A stretch of 64,000 nucleotides of DNA from an uncultured Prochlorococcus sp. (GTDB lineage Bacteria; Cyanobacteriota; Cyanobacteriia; PCC-6307; Cyanobiaceae), in the NCBI RefSeq assembly GCF_902522795.1, contig NZ_CABYWZ010000006.1, positions 17,498-81,497 of the forward strand. Direction: 5' to 3'. The notes under the pieces were generated by a model. That model saw only the letters and a program-made list of their open reading frames with translations. It had not been told where the DNA came from and did not search any database. Within the stretch, counting starts at the first letter, position 1, and each line of letters opens with the position of its first letter. This document shows positions 43,354 to 50,669 of this stretch, in pieces. The position numbers and the translations under genes were made by a program.

Positions 43354-43776
43354 ATGAAATTAAAAAAATTTATTCCAGTTTGCCTCCTCTTTATTGGGTT
43401 TTTAGCTTTACCACAATCTTCTCTTGCAGAAGAAAAGATTGAAGTTATACCTATTATTCAAAGTTCAAAAGGACTAAGTGGTAAAAATTTTAATTATCTC
43501 GAGGGTAAGCCTGAATTAAGACTCTTAAAAGTAAAAATTCCAGTTGGCTTGAAAACTCCAATTCATACTCATCCTTCCCCAATGTTGATTCATGTCACCA
43601 GAGGAAGATTAAAGCATGTGAGGGGTGAAGAAATTAATTTCTTTAAAGCAGGTGATGCATTTATAGAGAGTAATAATGGGCCCCCCCACTATGTGAAAAA
43701 TGTTGGGAAGAAGCCGGCCATACTTCACGTGGGAGTTGTATCAGTAGTTGGAATGCCTACGGCCATAAATAAATAA
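43354..43776 (+). CDS. Secreted cupin-domain protein
   Basis: 140 residues from ATG 43354; a GTG at 43336 extends it by six residues. Signal peptide with KLKKFIPVCLLFIGFLALPQ, cleavage near SSLAEEK. The cupin core shows THPSPMLIHVTRGRLKH and AGDAFIESNNGPPHYVKNVG, with His at the metal positions (HTHP, and the later H in PPHYV). These are small metal-binding sensor or enzyme domains; this one acts outside the cytosol. Not part of a clear operon. Confidence 0.85.
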   Translation: MKLKKFIPVCLLFIGFLALPQSSLAEEKIEVIPIIQSSKGLSGKNFNYLEGKPELRLLKVKIPVGLKTPIHTHPSPMLIHVTRGRLKHVRGEEINFFKAGDAFIESNNGPPHYVKNVGKKPAILHVGVVSVVGMPTAINK

Positions 43777-43818
43777 GATTTTTCTCAAAGTTGTTCTATC
43801 AGTATGAGGATTAAACTT

Positions 43819-45522
43819 TTATGAAGAACAGCTGTAGTGAGATACTCCTCCATAGTTAAAATACTGGCTTGGCTTTAGTCGATTATATTTTTGATCTATT
43901 TCTGAGGATTGTTCTATATATGGATTGCTAAAGACATCCTGTAACTCTTTTATTTTTTTGTAATTTCCTTTTTCAGCTTCTTCATATGCGGGAACGACCA
44001 TCCATTCGCGCCAAGTATAGACTGGATTAAGGGATTTCATTGATGCTGATTTCGCTTTAATATTTCCTTCTTTCTTCAAGATTGATTGCCAGTTTTGAAG
44101 CCATACTTCCCACCTATTATTGAGCTCATCATTAATTGGTAAATAAAAACTGTCTTTTAAAGAATCTAAGTTATCAGGTATTTCAGAGAGTTTGCGGAAC
44201 AAAATTGTATAGTCTGCTTTTGAAATGACCATGAGATTAAAAAATTCATTAATTAGAGTTTCGTTGTAATGTTCTAAACCAAGCTTGTTTGCCCACATTT
44301 TCATCAATTCCTTATTCATTAATTCGGAAAAGTCCTTTTCGATTTGATCTAACTTTTCTTGAGCTTGTTTGCTTTCTGAAAATAACGGACTAAGGGAGGA
44401 ACAGAATGTTTTAAAATTGATTGCCGCAGCAGAAGGTTGGTTAAAAAATGAGAAATGTTCACCTCCACCTGTCCATGGTTGAAATCTTGGATCAAATAAT
44501 TCACAGAATCCAAAGGGGCCATAATCCAAGGTATAACCTCCAGCAGCACAATTATCACTATTGAAGTTACCTTGGCAATAACCAACTCGCATCCAGTTGG
44601 CTATTAGTGATATCAATCTAGATCTATATAAACAAGCTAGTTTTATTACCTTACTTTCAAGTGAAATCTCATTTTCGATTTCATCTCTATAGTTTCTATC
44701 AATAAGATGTTGAACTATCATCTTTAGTTCACTAAGAGCTTCATCATAAGCATTATTGCGAACTCGTCTTGCAAAAAGTTCAAGCTGTCCTATACGTAAA
44801 AAAGACGGAGCGACTCTTGTAGTAATTGCCGCTTGATTATCAATCATGATGTCAGGTTCAAAATTCCTGGACCCTTTGGAGTACCATGGCCTCCTAACTT
44901 TTTCTGATTGTGAGACAAAAAGTGTTAAAGACCTTGAGGTAGGAATTCCCAAGGCATCCATTAATTCCTGTGCAAGAAATTCTCTAACGCTAGATCTTAA
45001 GACAGCCCTACCATCTGCTCCACGACAGTAGGGAGTTTGACCTCCTCCTTTTAATTGCATCTCCATTCTTGTCCCATTGAATAAACCTTCAAAAACAGAA
45101 ATTGCTCTGCCATCGCCATAACCATTGCCAGTACCAAAGGGACATTGTTGAGTATATTCAGTTCCATAAATTGATAATGCATAACCTGTTGCCCAACCAA
45201 CAGGACTCATTGGGTAATTAGCAACAGAAATATCACCTGAGAAAAAACGACAAAAATTATTGTCTTTAGTAAGATCTGAGCTTAGTCTTAGTTCTTTAAA
45301 AAGTTTGTTGCTATGGGTAACATATTCTGGTTCTGGAATAGCAGTTGGAACAACTGGTACGTAATGACCTGAATATACTGAACGCGGCTTATGATCATTT
45401 CCATCTTTTGTTGATTGAGGATCTGCCTTAAGATAATTCATAAAAGAATAGTCAGATAGTTGAGAAAATTCAGAAAAATTTTCTATAAGCTTTCCTTTTA
45501 ATGAATCAGATTTGGTTGACAT
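43819..45522 (-). CDS. selO: SelO-type protein AMPylase
   Basis: 567 residues when started at ATG 45522; TTG 45525 is one codon earlier. Family landmarks: KGGGQTPYCRGADGRAVLRS (the pseudokinase glycine-rich loop and metal site), GNFNSDNCAAGGYTLDYGPF (the D-N motif and following DYGPF catalytic segment), and a C-terminal YGGVSHYSCSS. Human SELENOO has selenocysteine in the same C-terminal CSS-type motif, here Cys. SelO transfers AMP to Tyr/Ser/Thr of redox-response proteins. Its length is normal. Isolated, divergent from the DUF3764 gene. Confidence 0.92.
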   Translation of the reverse strand: MSTKSDSLKGKLIENFSEFSQLSDYSFMNYLKADPQSTKDGNDHKPRSVYSGHYVPVVPTAIPEPEYVTHSNKLFKELRLSSDLTKDNNFCRFFSGDISVANYPMSPVGWATGYALSIYGTEYTQQCPFGTGNGYGDGRAISVFEGLFNGTRMEMQLKGGGQTPYCRGADGRAVLRSSVREFLAQELMDALGIPTSRSLTLFVSQSEKVRRPWYSKGSRNFEPDIMIDNQAAITTRVAPSFLRIGQLELFARRVRNNAYDEALSELKMIVQHLIDRNYRDEIENEISLESKVIKLACLYRSRLISLIANWMRVGYCQGNFNSDNCAAGGYTLDYGPFGFCELFDPRFQPWTGGGEHFSFFNQPSAAAINFKTFCSSLSPLFSESKQAQEKLDQIEKDFSELMNKELMKMWANKLGLEHYNETLINEFFNLMVISKADYTILFRKLSEIPDNLDSLKDSFYLPINDELNNRWEVWLQNWQSILKKEGNIKAKSASMKSLNPVYTWREWMVVPAYEEAEKGNYKKIKELQDVFSNPYIEQSSEIDQKYNRLKPSQYFNYGGVSHYSCSS

Positions 45523-45541
45523 CAAATTTGTTATCTATTCT

Positions 45542-45694
45542 TTTAGGTGCTCTAATTTCTTTATATTAATCACCTAAACGTATTTTATATAGATTCTATT
45601 AGGGATGGTTTTTGCCGATACGTTTGAGATTTATTATAAGTTAAAATTTAATACTTAATTAAAAACAGGGTCCGCGGTAGGACATTTTTTTTGC
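45542..45694. other. Intergenic region with nested inverted repeats
   Basis: Between the divergent selO and DUF3764 genes there are two inverted repeats: TTTAGGTG / CACCTAAA (45542-45549 and 45571-45578) and AAACGTAT / ATACGTTT (45576-45583 and 45618-45625). Further on, GTCC GCGGTA GGAC followed by ATTTTTTTT (45670-45691) looks like a weak terminator. No coding frame or known RNA was found. The structure could be a small RNA or operator region. Confidence 0.35.
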
Positions 45695-45732
45695 AAAAAG
45701 ATTTAAAATCTAAAAAATATCTTATTATTGCT

Positions 45733-46014
45733 ATGACTATTGAAACGACTATTCTAGATTTTCAACTAAGTAATACGTTTGAACAATATGAATCTCATAT
45801 GAATGCTGAGGAACAGCAGTCGATGTTTAAAGAAATGGGAGTTAAAACATTTTATATTGGTAAATCTTTAGATGATCCTCAAAGGGCAACTGTAATTTTT
45901 CAAGGACCAGAAAATGTTCTATACGATATTTTTATGAATCCTGAAACAAAACCTATTGTTGAAGCTTCAGGTCATATTTATGCGGGGACAAAAATAACTC
46001 GATGGGTTTCTTGA
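45733..46014 (+). CDS. DUF3764-like small protein (93 aa)
   Basis: Start ATG at 45733; the reading from 45691 adds a poor N-terminus and is not used. TIETTILDFQLSNTFEQYES then EEQQSMFKEMGVKTFYIGKS and DDPQRATVIFQGPENVLYDI match the pattern of the DUF3764 family, common in Prochlorococcus, of unknown function. No signal peptide. It precedes the IC-W protein copy 2 by 15 bases. Confidence 0.7.
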   Translation: MTIETTILDFQLSNTFEQYESHMNAEEQQSMFKEMGVKTFYIGKSLDDPQRATVIFQGPENVLYDIFMNPETKPIVEASGHIYAGTKITRWVS

Positions 46015-46029
46015 AAAAATAAATCTTTT

Positions 46030-46329
46030 ATGAATTATCAACTTTTAATTGAATCATACTCCTTTGGGACATCCCTTTCTGAGCAAGAAATAGAACTCTT
46101 AAGTCTGGAACTTGAAACTCAAATTATGAACATTAATATATCAACAGAATTTGGCTGTTTTAAATCTGCCCCCACGCATATTTGCGAAGGTTTAAATTTA
46201 AAAAAAGATACATATTGGATAATGTGCCTTGCTGAAATATTAGATTTACATAAGCCTCCTAAATTTGGGAAAACGAAAAGCGTGGAGGTTTTCGATTTAC
46301 TTCTTGAAAAAGGACTTGTTATTGGTTAA
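46030..46329 (+). CDS. IC-W family small protein, copy 2 (99 aa)
   Basis: Diverged paralogue of 41698-41988, sharing APTHICEGLNL and WIMCLAEILDLHKPPKFGKT. The N-terminal half differs. Cotranscription with the DUF3764 gene is likely (15-base gap). Function unknown; the conserved Cys pair could bind a metal, which is inference. Confidence 0.65.
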   Translation: MNYQLLIESYSFGTSLSEQEIELLSLELETQIMNINISTEFGCFKSAPTHICEGLNLKKDTYWIMCLAEILDLHKPPKFGKTKSVEVFDLLLEKGLVIG

Positions 46330-46427
46330 TTGTTTAATTATTTGAGTATCAAAAAAATAAATTGTTTCTTCTTTATTCTGGTAGCATTAATTTAGTTTCA
46401 GATTTATAAAAGAAAGATACTAATGAA

Positions 46428-46765
46428 TTGATATTGGGAAATATTATTAAGCTTAAGAGATCAAGTGAAAAGAAATTTCAGTTAGGAAATTTTAAAGGGC
46501 AATAGATGACAAAATTAAGGCTAATGCAATATTGAAATCCAAATCTTGTGATGAAAAAATTATTGAAAAATATAGAGAAGAATTATCTAGTTTATATTCC
46601 TCAAAATTTGATCTCATATTTGATCATAAGCTGAAAATTGATGAAATTAAGAGAAATGAAATAATAAAAATGTTGGAACAAAAAAGCAAGGAAAGATTAA
46701 AAAATCTTGATTATAAAGGAGCAATAAAAGCCTTAAGGAGGGCAGAAAAATATTTTTCATATTAA
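46428..46765 (+). pseudogene. Frameshifted small TPR-like protein gene
   Basis: Two frames hold consecutive parts of one protein. Frame 1 part (TTG 46428 to TAG 46503-46505) reads KLKRSSEKKFQLGNFKGQ-stop; the second frame, open from 46496, reads AIDDKIKANAILKSKSCDEK and continues to RLKNLDYKGAIKALRRAEKY. Joining at about 46497-46499 gives LGNFKGAIDDK, a classic TPR-like G-x-(F/Y)-K-G-A-I motif that recurs near the C-terminus as LDYKGAIKALRRA. A single missing base in the GGG run explains it. Either it is a recent frameshift or only the 77-residue downstream ORF (TTG 46532) is used. Confidence 0.55.
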
Positions 46766-46848
46766 TATCAATCTAAATCTCATAGATTTTATAAGACAAA
46801 TTATATTTATAAGTTTGAGTATAAAAATAATGAAAGGGTTGCTTTTTT

Positions 46849-47007
46849 TTGAGAATTCGTTTTTCTAGATATATATCATTTTTGGTACTACTCATGGTTA
46901 TGCCTCAATCTACCTTGGAAAGCTTATTATTTTTTTTGATATTATCTCTTGTTGCAACTTACATAGTTAATTTAAAGTATTCTTCAAATTTAAAAATACA
47001 GAAGTAG
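46849..47007 (+). CDS. Possible small membrane protein (52 aa)
   Basis: TTG start at 46849, TAG at 47005-47007. Sequence RIRFSRYISFLVLLMVMPQS then LFFLILSLVATYIVN has one or two hydrophobic segments and a basic C-terminus. No ATG start is available: the ATG at 46830 is in another frame. Low confidence without homology support. Confidence 0.3.
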   Translation: MRIRFSRYISFLVLLMVMPQSTLESLLFFLILSLVATYIVNLKYSSNLKIQK

Positions 47008-47035
47008 TTTTTCATTTATCTTTTTTGAATTTGAT

Positions 47036-47233
47036 TTATTTCTTGGGATCACTCCATGTATCTTTGTACAACCAGCTCAAAAAAGTAAGAGTAAATATAT
47101 TCCCAAATGCATAAGTTATTCCTAATAATGGGTCATAAATATTGGCAATAATCGATGACATTATTAAGATTATCAACCCTGAAACAACCAAATCCTTAAT
47201 AGGCAAATGGTTAATATTTACCGAATTTATCAT
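47036..47233 (-). CDS. Small membrane protein (65 aa)
   Basis: ATG at 47233. Two hydrophobic segments (KDLVVSGLIILIMSSIIAN and ITYAFGNIFTLTFLSWLYK) followed by DTWSDPKK. No recognised family. It sits between two small plus-strand genes. Confidence 0.5.
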   Translation of the reverse strand: MINSVNINHLPIKDLVVSGLIILIMSSIIANIYDPLLGITYAFGNIFTLTFLSWLYKDTWSDPKK

Positions 47234-47313
47234 TTGATAATTGTTTTAATAGATAAATTAAGTATAAAACCAAAAAGTAATTTATTTATTTATGAGGAAA
47301 AATCATCTCAGAT

Positions 47314-47544
47314 ATGAATAATTTTAGAATTGCTAAATTAATTATAGTTTTTTCATCATTATCGTATTTGATTGGAACTTTTTTAAGAAATTATAATTCT
47401 CCAGAAAATATAGAAAATAGATGTATTTTTAAATTTGAAAAAGATTTTAAAAATAATTTGGATACATCTCATGAAGAATGGAATCAAATTTTAGATTTAG
47501 CTGATAAAAATTATTTAAAATGTATGGGAATACCTCAGTATTAA
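47314..47544 (+). CDS. YNSPENIE-motif small membrane protein, copy 1 (76 aa)
   Basis: ATG at 47314. One N-terminal transmembrane helix (IAKLIIVFSSLSYLIGTFL) and then RNYNSPENIENRCIFKFEKD, a pattern shared with the protein at 58242-58475 (STYNSPENIEKRCYAKYKRR). The C-terminal part is periplasmic and carries Cys residues. Family not recognised. A DUF2839 gene follows by 2 bases, so the two are probably cotranscribed. Confidence 0.6.
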   Translation: MNNFRIAKLIIVFSSLSYLIGTFLRNYNSPENIENRCIFKFEKDFKNNLDTSHEEWNQILDLADKNYLKCMGIPQY

Positions 47545-47546
47545 TT

Positions 47547-47762
47547 ATGGGAGAGGCAAAGAGAAGAAAAAATTTAGGTATTCTGCCTAGAGAAAAAACT
47601 GAAAATATAAAGTTGCCTCAACTTGATAAAAAAGCCATACAACAAAAAGTTAGGTCTACATTATACAAATATCCAATTATCCCATTTCTTTTTTATGGAG
47701 CTGCAATATTGATCCTAATCGGAGGTTTATTTTATGTATTCAAATCCTTTAATATTGCCTAA
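47547..47762 (+). CDS. DUF2839 family protein, copy 1 (71 aa)
   Basis: Start at ATG 47547; a longer reading from 47520 lies in the previous gene and is rejected. MGEAKRRKNLGILPREK is the cyanobacterial DUF2839 N-terminus (MGEAKRRK-x-LG-x-P-P/R-R), followed by a helix and one transmembrane segment, FLFYGAAILILIGGLFYVFK. Function unknown. A second copy is at 49940-50137. Confidence 0.82.
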   Translation: MGEAKRRKNLGILPREKTENIKLPQLDKKAIQQKVRSTLYKYPIIPFLFYGAAILILIGGLFYVFKSFNIA

Positions 47763-47941
47763 TTCAAAGGATTATTAATTTTGATATTTATGATTTTTTG
47801 GCATCATCAAAAAAAACTTGAAGGATAATGAATGAGCAATTTTTATTGCGCAAAAATAAATCAAAGAAATAATATATGAGAATTATTTACGATTGACACC
47901 ATCATATTGTGTTGTAATTTTAATATAAATTAAAACTATTT

Positions 47942-48076
47942 ATGAAAAAAATAAATAAAAAATATGCTGAAATAATGCGTCAAGCTGATAATGCAGTTGG
48001 AAGAAAAGAAGTAGTTAGTTTATTAAAAAAAGCTGCAACTATTATGTCTCAAACAGAGGAAAGCTTAGCTGCTTAA
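47942..48076 (+). CDS. KKYAE-type small peptide, copy 2 (44 aa)
   Basis: ATG at 47942, TAA at 48074-48076. KKINKKYAEIMRQADNAVG then RKEVVSLLKKAATIMS is the full-length version of the family; compare 42102-42239 and 63177-63284. Basic, helical, no signal. Function unknown; three copies with a conserved core make the family real. Confidence 0.68.
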   Translation: MKKINKKYAEIMRQADNAVGRKEVVSLLKKAATIMSQTEESLAA

Positions 48077-48085
48077 ATTAGAATG

Positions 48086-48217
48086 CTATTTTATTAGGAT
48101 AAATAAAACACAATAAAGAACTATAGATGAAGATGCAGCCATAAATATAAATGGTAATATCATGCCTGAGTTTAACCATCTTAAAAGTCTAATTTTTTTG
48201 TTAATTACTCTTGTCAT
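48086..48217 (-). CDS. Small single-helix membrane peptide (43 aa)
   Basis: ATG at 48217, TAG at 48086-48088. Basic N-terminus TRVINKKIRLLRWLNSG then hydrophobic MILPFIFMAASSSIVLYCVL. Positive-inside topology expected. Convergent with the KKYAE peptide, 9 bases apart. Not recognised, but the polarity of charges and the helix are protein-like. Confidence 0.45.
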   Translation of the reverse strand: MTRVINKKIRLLRWLNSGMILPFIFMAASSSIVLYCVLFILIK

Positions 48218-48416
48218 TTTCCCTTAATATTTTAATTGCAACTTAACAAGTAAAAAAAATTGTGTAAATGATTAATTAATCTTTTTATATTTAATTTTTT
48301 AAAGAAAAATATTTTAATTTCATACTTATTTTTTTTTAAAGAAATTTTTAGGTAATTAATACCTTGTATTCTTCAAATTTCTCATGCAAAATTTAGAAAC
48401 ATTAGATTTCTAAATA

Positions 48417-48692
48417 ATGATTGAAAATTTAAAAGAGAGCCCTGAAGTATTTAAAGATTATGATTCAGAACTGTTACTTAAAATTCTACATAAGACATCG
48501 CTGGAGAATAAAAAAGGTGATGGTAAAGAACTATTTGTAGATGAAAATTGGAAAGTTAATTCAAAAAATATGAGTAATTTAATTCCTTCAGATAATTTAA
48601 ATTTGAAAAGAATATTATCAGATATTTTCCCAAATAAAAAAATAATGATTCAGGATAATAATGATGGGTCACAAACAATTTCCTTATCTTAA
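48417..48692 (+). CDS. Hypothetical protein (91 aa)
   Basis: ATG at 48417. Acidic/polar sequence IENLKESPEVFKDYDSELLL then KNMSNLIPSDNLNLKRILSD and NKKIMIQDNNDGSQTISLS. No signal, no membrane segment, no recognised family. It precedes the glutamine riboswitch locus on the same strand. Confidence 0.5.
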   Translation: MIENLKESPEVFKDYDSELLLKILHKTSLENKKGDGKELFVDENWKVNSKNMSNLIPSDNLNLKRILSDIFPNKKIMIQDNNDGSQTISLS

Positions 48693-48804
48693 TTTAAGTA
48701 TTATTAAAAGGTTTTTTATAAGATTTATGCAATGTTAATTTTTTTAAGAAAAATTAGTAAAAATTACTCTCGCGGAATTTTTTTGAAGATGTTATTGTTC
48801 ATTT

Positions 48805-48880
48805 ACGTTCATCCAAGTTTATATCTCTGGACGCATGATATGGGAGTAGGGAACGGGATTCTCATTAACTGCAAAAGACC
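48805..48880 (+). promoter_or_regulatory. Glutamine riboswitch (downstream-peptide / glnA-type)
   Basis: The leader of the small gene at 48881 holds the conserved elements of glutamine-binding aptamers in order: ACGTTCATCC (48805-48814), GGACGCATGA (48829-48838) and GGGAGTAGGGAACG (48842-48855). CGTTC (48806-48810) pairs with GAACG (48851-48855) as P1, and TCC with GGA as the second stem; GGGAGTAGG is the E-loop-like strand. The downstream-peptide variant occurs in Prochlorococcus and Synechococcus in front of a short ORF, exactly as here. Glutamine binding is expected to raise expression of the small protein. ATG follows 25 bases later. Confidence 0.75.
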
Positions 48881-49051
48881 ATGAATAACCTCTTACAAAT
48901 AAGAGAAAAAATCAAAAGAGCCAATAGGCTATATGAAGCTCAACTTTTGGCAACTAAAAGTGGAGAAGTTACTCCATACAGAAGATCCGTTTTTGAAGAA
49001 AGAATGAGAAAAACACAAAAAGAAATGAAATTGAAAGACTCAAAAAATTAA
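48881..49051 (+). CDS. Small basic protein behind the glutamine riboswitch (glutamine synthetase inactivating-factor-like)
   Basis: 56 residues, ATG 48881, TAA 49049-49051. NLLQIREKIKRANRLYEAQL then LATKSGEVTPYRRSVFEERM and a Lys-rich tail. The charged helical, basic composition and the position directly behind a glutamine aptamer fit the inactivating factors (GifA/GifB, PirA-like regulators) of cyanobacterial glutamine synthetase, which are small basic proteins induced when glutamine is abundant. The identification as a GS inhibitor is inference from context. A terminator follows at 49076-49102. Confidence 0.7.
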   Translation: MNNLLQIREKIKRANRLYEAQLLATKSGEVTPYRRSVFEERMRKTQKEMKLKDSKN

Positions 49052-49075
49052 ATTCTTTTTTTGAAACTGATCCAT

Positions 49076-49102
49076 AAGGGGGTTTAACCCTCTTTTTTTT
49101 TA
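49076..49102 (+). terminator. Terminator after the riboswitch-controlled gene
   Basis: AGGGGGTTT AA CCCTCT-type inverted repeat (49076-49092) followed by a run of T. The base pairing includes G-T pairs, so it is less strong than 40613 or 12341, but the T tract is clear. Confidence 0.6.
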
Positions 49103-49240
49103 TTTTTATAAAAACAACGTAATTATTAATTTATTTTTTCGATTATCGATTATTAAAAAGAACATGATTTTGATGCCTTCACTATTGATTTAAATTATAT
49201 AAATGGCAAATTTAATTCAGTAATTAATAGGTAAATAAAT

Positions 49241-49531
49241 ATGTTTAAAAAGAAAAATAAAAAGATTAAAACCACAACCAATAAATCAAATTTAGATCAA
49301 GTTTTATGGTTTATAGAAAATTATTTGCCCCAAAAGAAAGATCGAGGTGTTCAAAAAAAATTGTATATGGATAATCTAGAAGCAGAGACTATTAAGATAT
49401 TTTCTAAATTAGCCTCTCCAGGTTCTAAAACATTATTACCAACTTCAAAAAATACGATAATCTCTTTTACCTTTGGTAATTGGGCCTTGCCTTATCTGAA
49501 ATTGCTAAAGAAAATAGGAATATCTAAGTAA
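49241..49531 (+). CDS. Hypothetical basic protein (96 aa)
   Basis: ATG at 49241. Lys-rich N-terminus FKKKNKKIKTTTNKSN, then DQVLWFIENYLPQKKDRGVQ and SPGSKTLLPTSKNTIISFTF with NWALPYLKLLKKIGISK. Helical core with Trp residues and basic ends. No signal or membrane helix. No family recognised. Confidence 0.5.
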   Translation: MFKKKNKKIKTTTNKSNLDQVLWFIENYLPQKKDRGVQKKLYMDNLEAETIKIFSKLASPGSKTLLPTSKNTIISFTFGNWALPYLKLLKKIGISK

Positions 49532-49687
49532 GAAAATTGTGATCGGCTAGAACTAGATTTATCCCGTAAATAAAAATAAATAAAGATTAAAAAGTCTCAG
49601 AAAGTTCTTTTCGAAATTTAAGAAGGAATACTTACTTTACATAAAAAATACAATTGCTAAGTTTAAGATAAGAGATCTATTAATTAA

Positions 49688-49834
49688 TGTTTCTAAATTA
49701 TCTGCCCAGTGAAATGGTTGAAGTTGTTGGTTTGACAATGATTTTTTCATTTCTAGTTGGAACTATCTTAATTTTGTTGTTTACTTCAGATCAGGCAAAT
49801 ACAAAGAATCTATATTTAAAGAAGGCTAAATAAA
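49688..49834 (+). CDS. Small single-helix membrane protein (48 aa)
   Basis: ATG at 49688, TAA at 49832-49834. FLNYLPSEMVEVVGLTMIFS then FLVGTILILLFTSDQANTKN. One membrane helix, charged tail. Similar in layout to other micro-proteins of this zone; no name assigned. Confidence 0.5.
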
Positions 49835-49939
49835 TTTTAAATAATTTGTTTATCTGTAAATGACCTCTGTTTTTAATAAAGATAACTCGCAAGTGTTGAA
49901 CATAATTTTTAGTATTAATAGATAAACAAATTTTAGATT

Positions 49940-50137
49940 ATGGGCGAAGCTAAAAGAAGAGAAGAATTAGGATTGCCACCTAGACAAAAAAATGAATTAA
50001 ATAAATCTGATAGATACCTTTCATGGCTTCCAATTACTAAATCAAGAATTAGAAAATACCCTTATATGGGTGTAGCAACAATGGCACTAGGAGCGATAAT
50101 TTTCTTAGTAAGTGGGGGCGCAAACAGAATTAATTAG
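49940..50137 (+). CDS. DUF2839 family protein, copy 2 (65 aa)
   Basis: MGEAKRREELGLPPRQKNEL is the family N-terminus; the transmembrane helix is MGVATMALGAIIFLVSGG. Compare copy 1 at 47547-47762, which has the same order of elements with a different linker. Likely membrane-anchored with a cytosolic basic N-terminus. Function unknown. Confidence 0.85.
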   Translation: MGEAKRREELGLPPRQKNELNKSDRYLSWLPITKSRIRKYPYMGVATMALGAIIFLVSGGANRIN

Positions 50138-50164
50138 TTAAGTTTTGCTTGGCTTAGAATGCAT

Positions 50165-50425
50165 CTAAAATTTTTTTTGTAATAGTTTAATGCCAGATAT
50201 TATTGAAATTATTGAAGCCACACCAAGAAATATCGAGTAAAAAGGTTGCAAATTAATAATGCCAAAATTACCCGTATGCCATTTTATTAACCAAAAAGCA
50301 TCTACTCCTAATGGTTGAAGAATACTATAAATAGTACCAGATACAATAGTAATTAGTAAGGGGATTGCTGAAATTGCGGTTATTTTTCTGTGAATTTTTC
50401 TTTGATTTGTTTTTAATTTTTCCAT
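50165..50425 (-). CDS. PepSY-associated transmembrane-like protein (86 aa)
   Basis: ATG at 50425. RKIHRKITAISAIPLLITIV then SGTIYSILQPLGVDAFWLIK and HTGNFGIINLQPFYSIFLGV have the pattern of the PepSY-associated TM helices that bind heme or iron: R-x-x-H-R, W-x-x-x-x-H-x-G. Two or three helices. Followed by and overlapping in strand with the DUF3721 and DUF411 genes, so likely part of a metal-handling operon (minus strand: 51188 to 50165). Confidence 0.65.
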   Translation of the reverse strand: MEKLKTNQRKIHRKITAISAIPLLITIVSGTIYSILQPLGVDAFWLIKWHTGNFGIINLQPFYSIFLGVASIISIISGIKLLQKKF

Positions 50426-50647
50426 CTATTTCCTCAAATAGAAATGTAATTCTTTTTCGTTTTTGCATGGCATCCATTTATCTTGATTCTTATGTATTCC
50501 TTCGCAACCAAGTTCTAAAGATCTATTTTCGGCGTCCTCTTCAGAAAGAAATGTACCCTTCATATGTGCATGCGAATAACTATTTAGGTTTAGAGATAAG
50601 GAGAATAAAAAAATAAAAAATTTATAATTTCTAAGAAAAAAATGCAT
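50426..50647 (-). CDS. DUF3721-containing secreted protein (73 aa)
   Basis: ATG at 50647. Signal peptide (KFFIFLFSLSLNLNSYSHAH), then the DUF3721 core MKGTFLSEEDAENRSLELGC with EGIHKNQDKWMPC, which has the Gly-Cys-x-Gly-x-His and Trp-Met-Pro-Cys pattern of that family. One base separates its stop from the PepSY-TM gene start, so they are cotranscribed. Probably periplasmic and metal-related. Confidence 0.75.
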   Translation of the reverse strand: MHFFLRNYKFFIFLFSLSLNLNSYSHAHMKGTFLSEEDAENRSLELGCEGIHKNQDKWMPCKNEKELHFYLRK

Positions 50648-50669
50648 TATTTCAAATTAAGTATTTGTA

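Noticed and set aside
46506..46535. ATG ORF TKLRLMQY within the frameshifted TPR gene
   Set aside because: It results from the third frame of the damaged gene and has no independent support.
47886..47896. ATTGACACCATC as another copy of the TTGACAG-type motif
   Set aside because: Only the first six bases match; the GTCGATCTAAAA core is missing.
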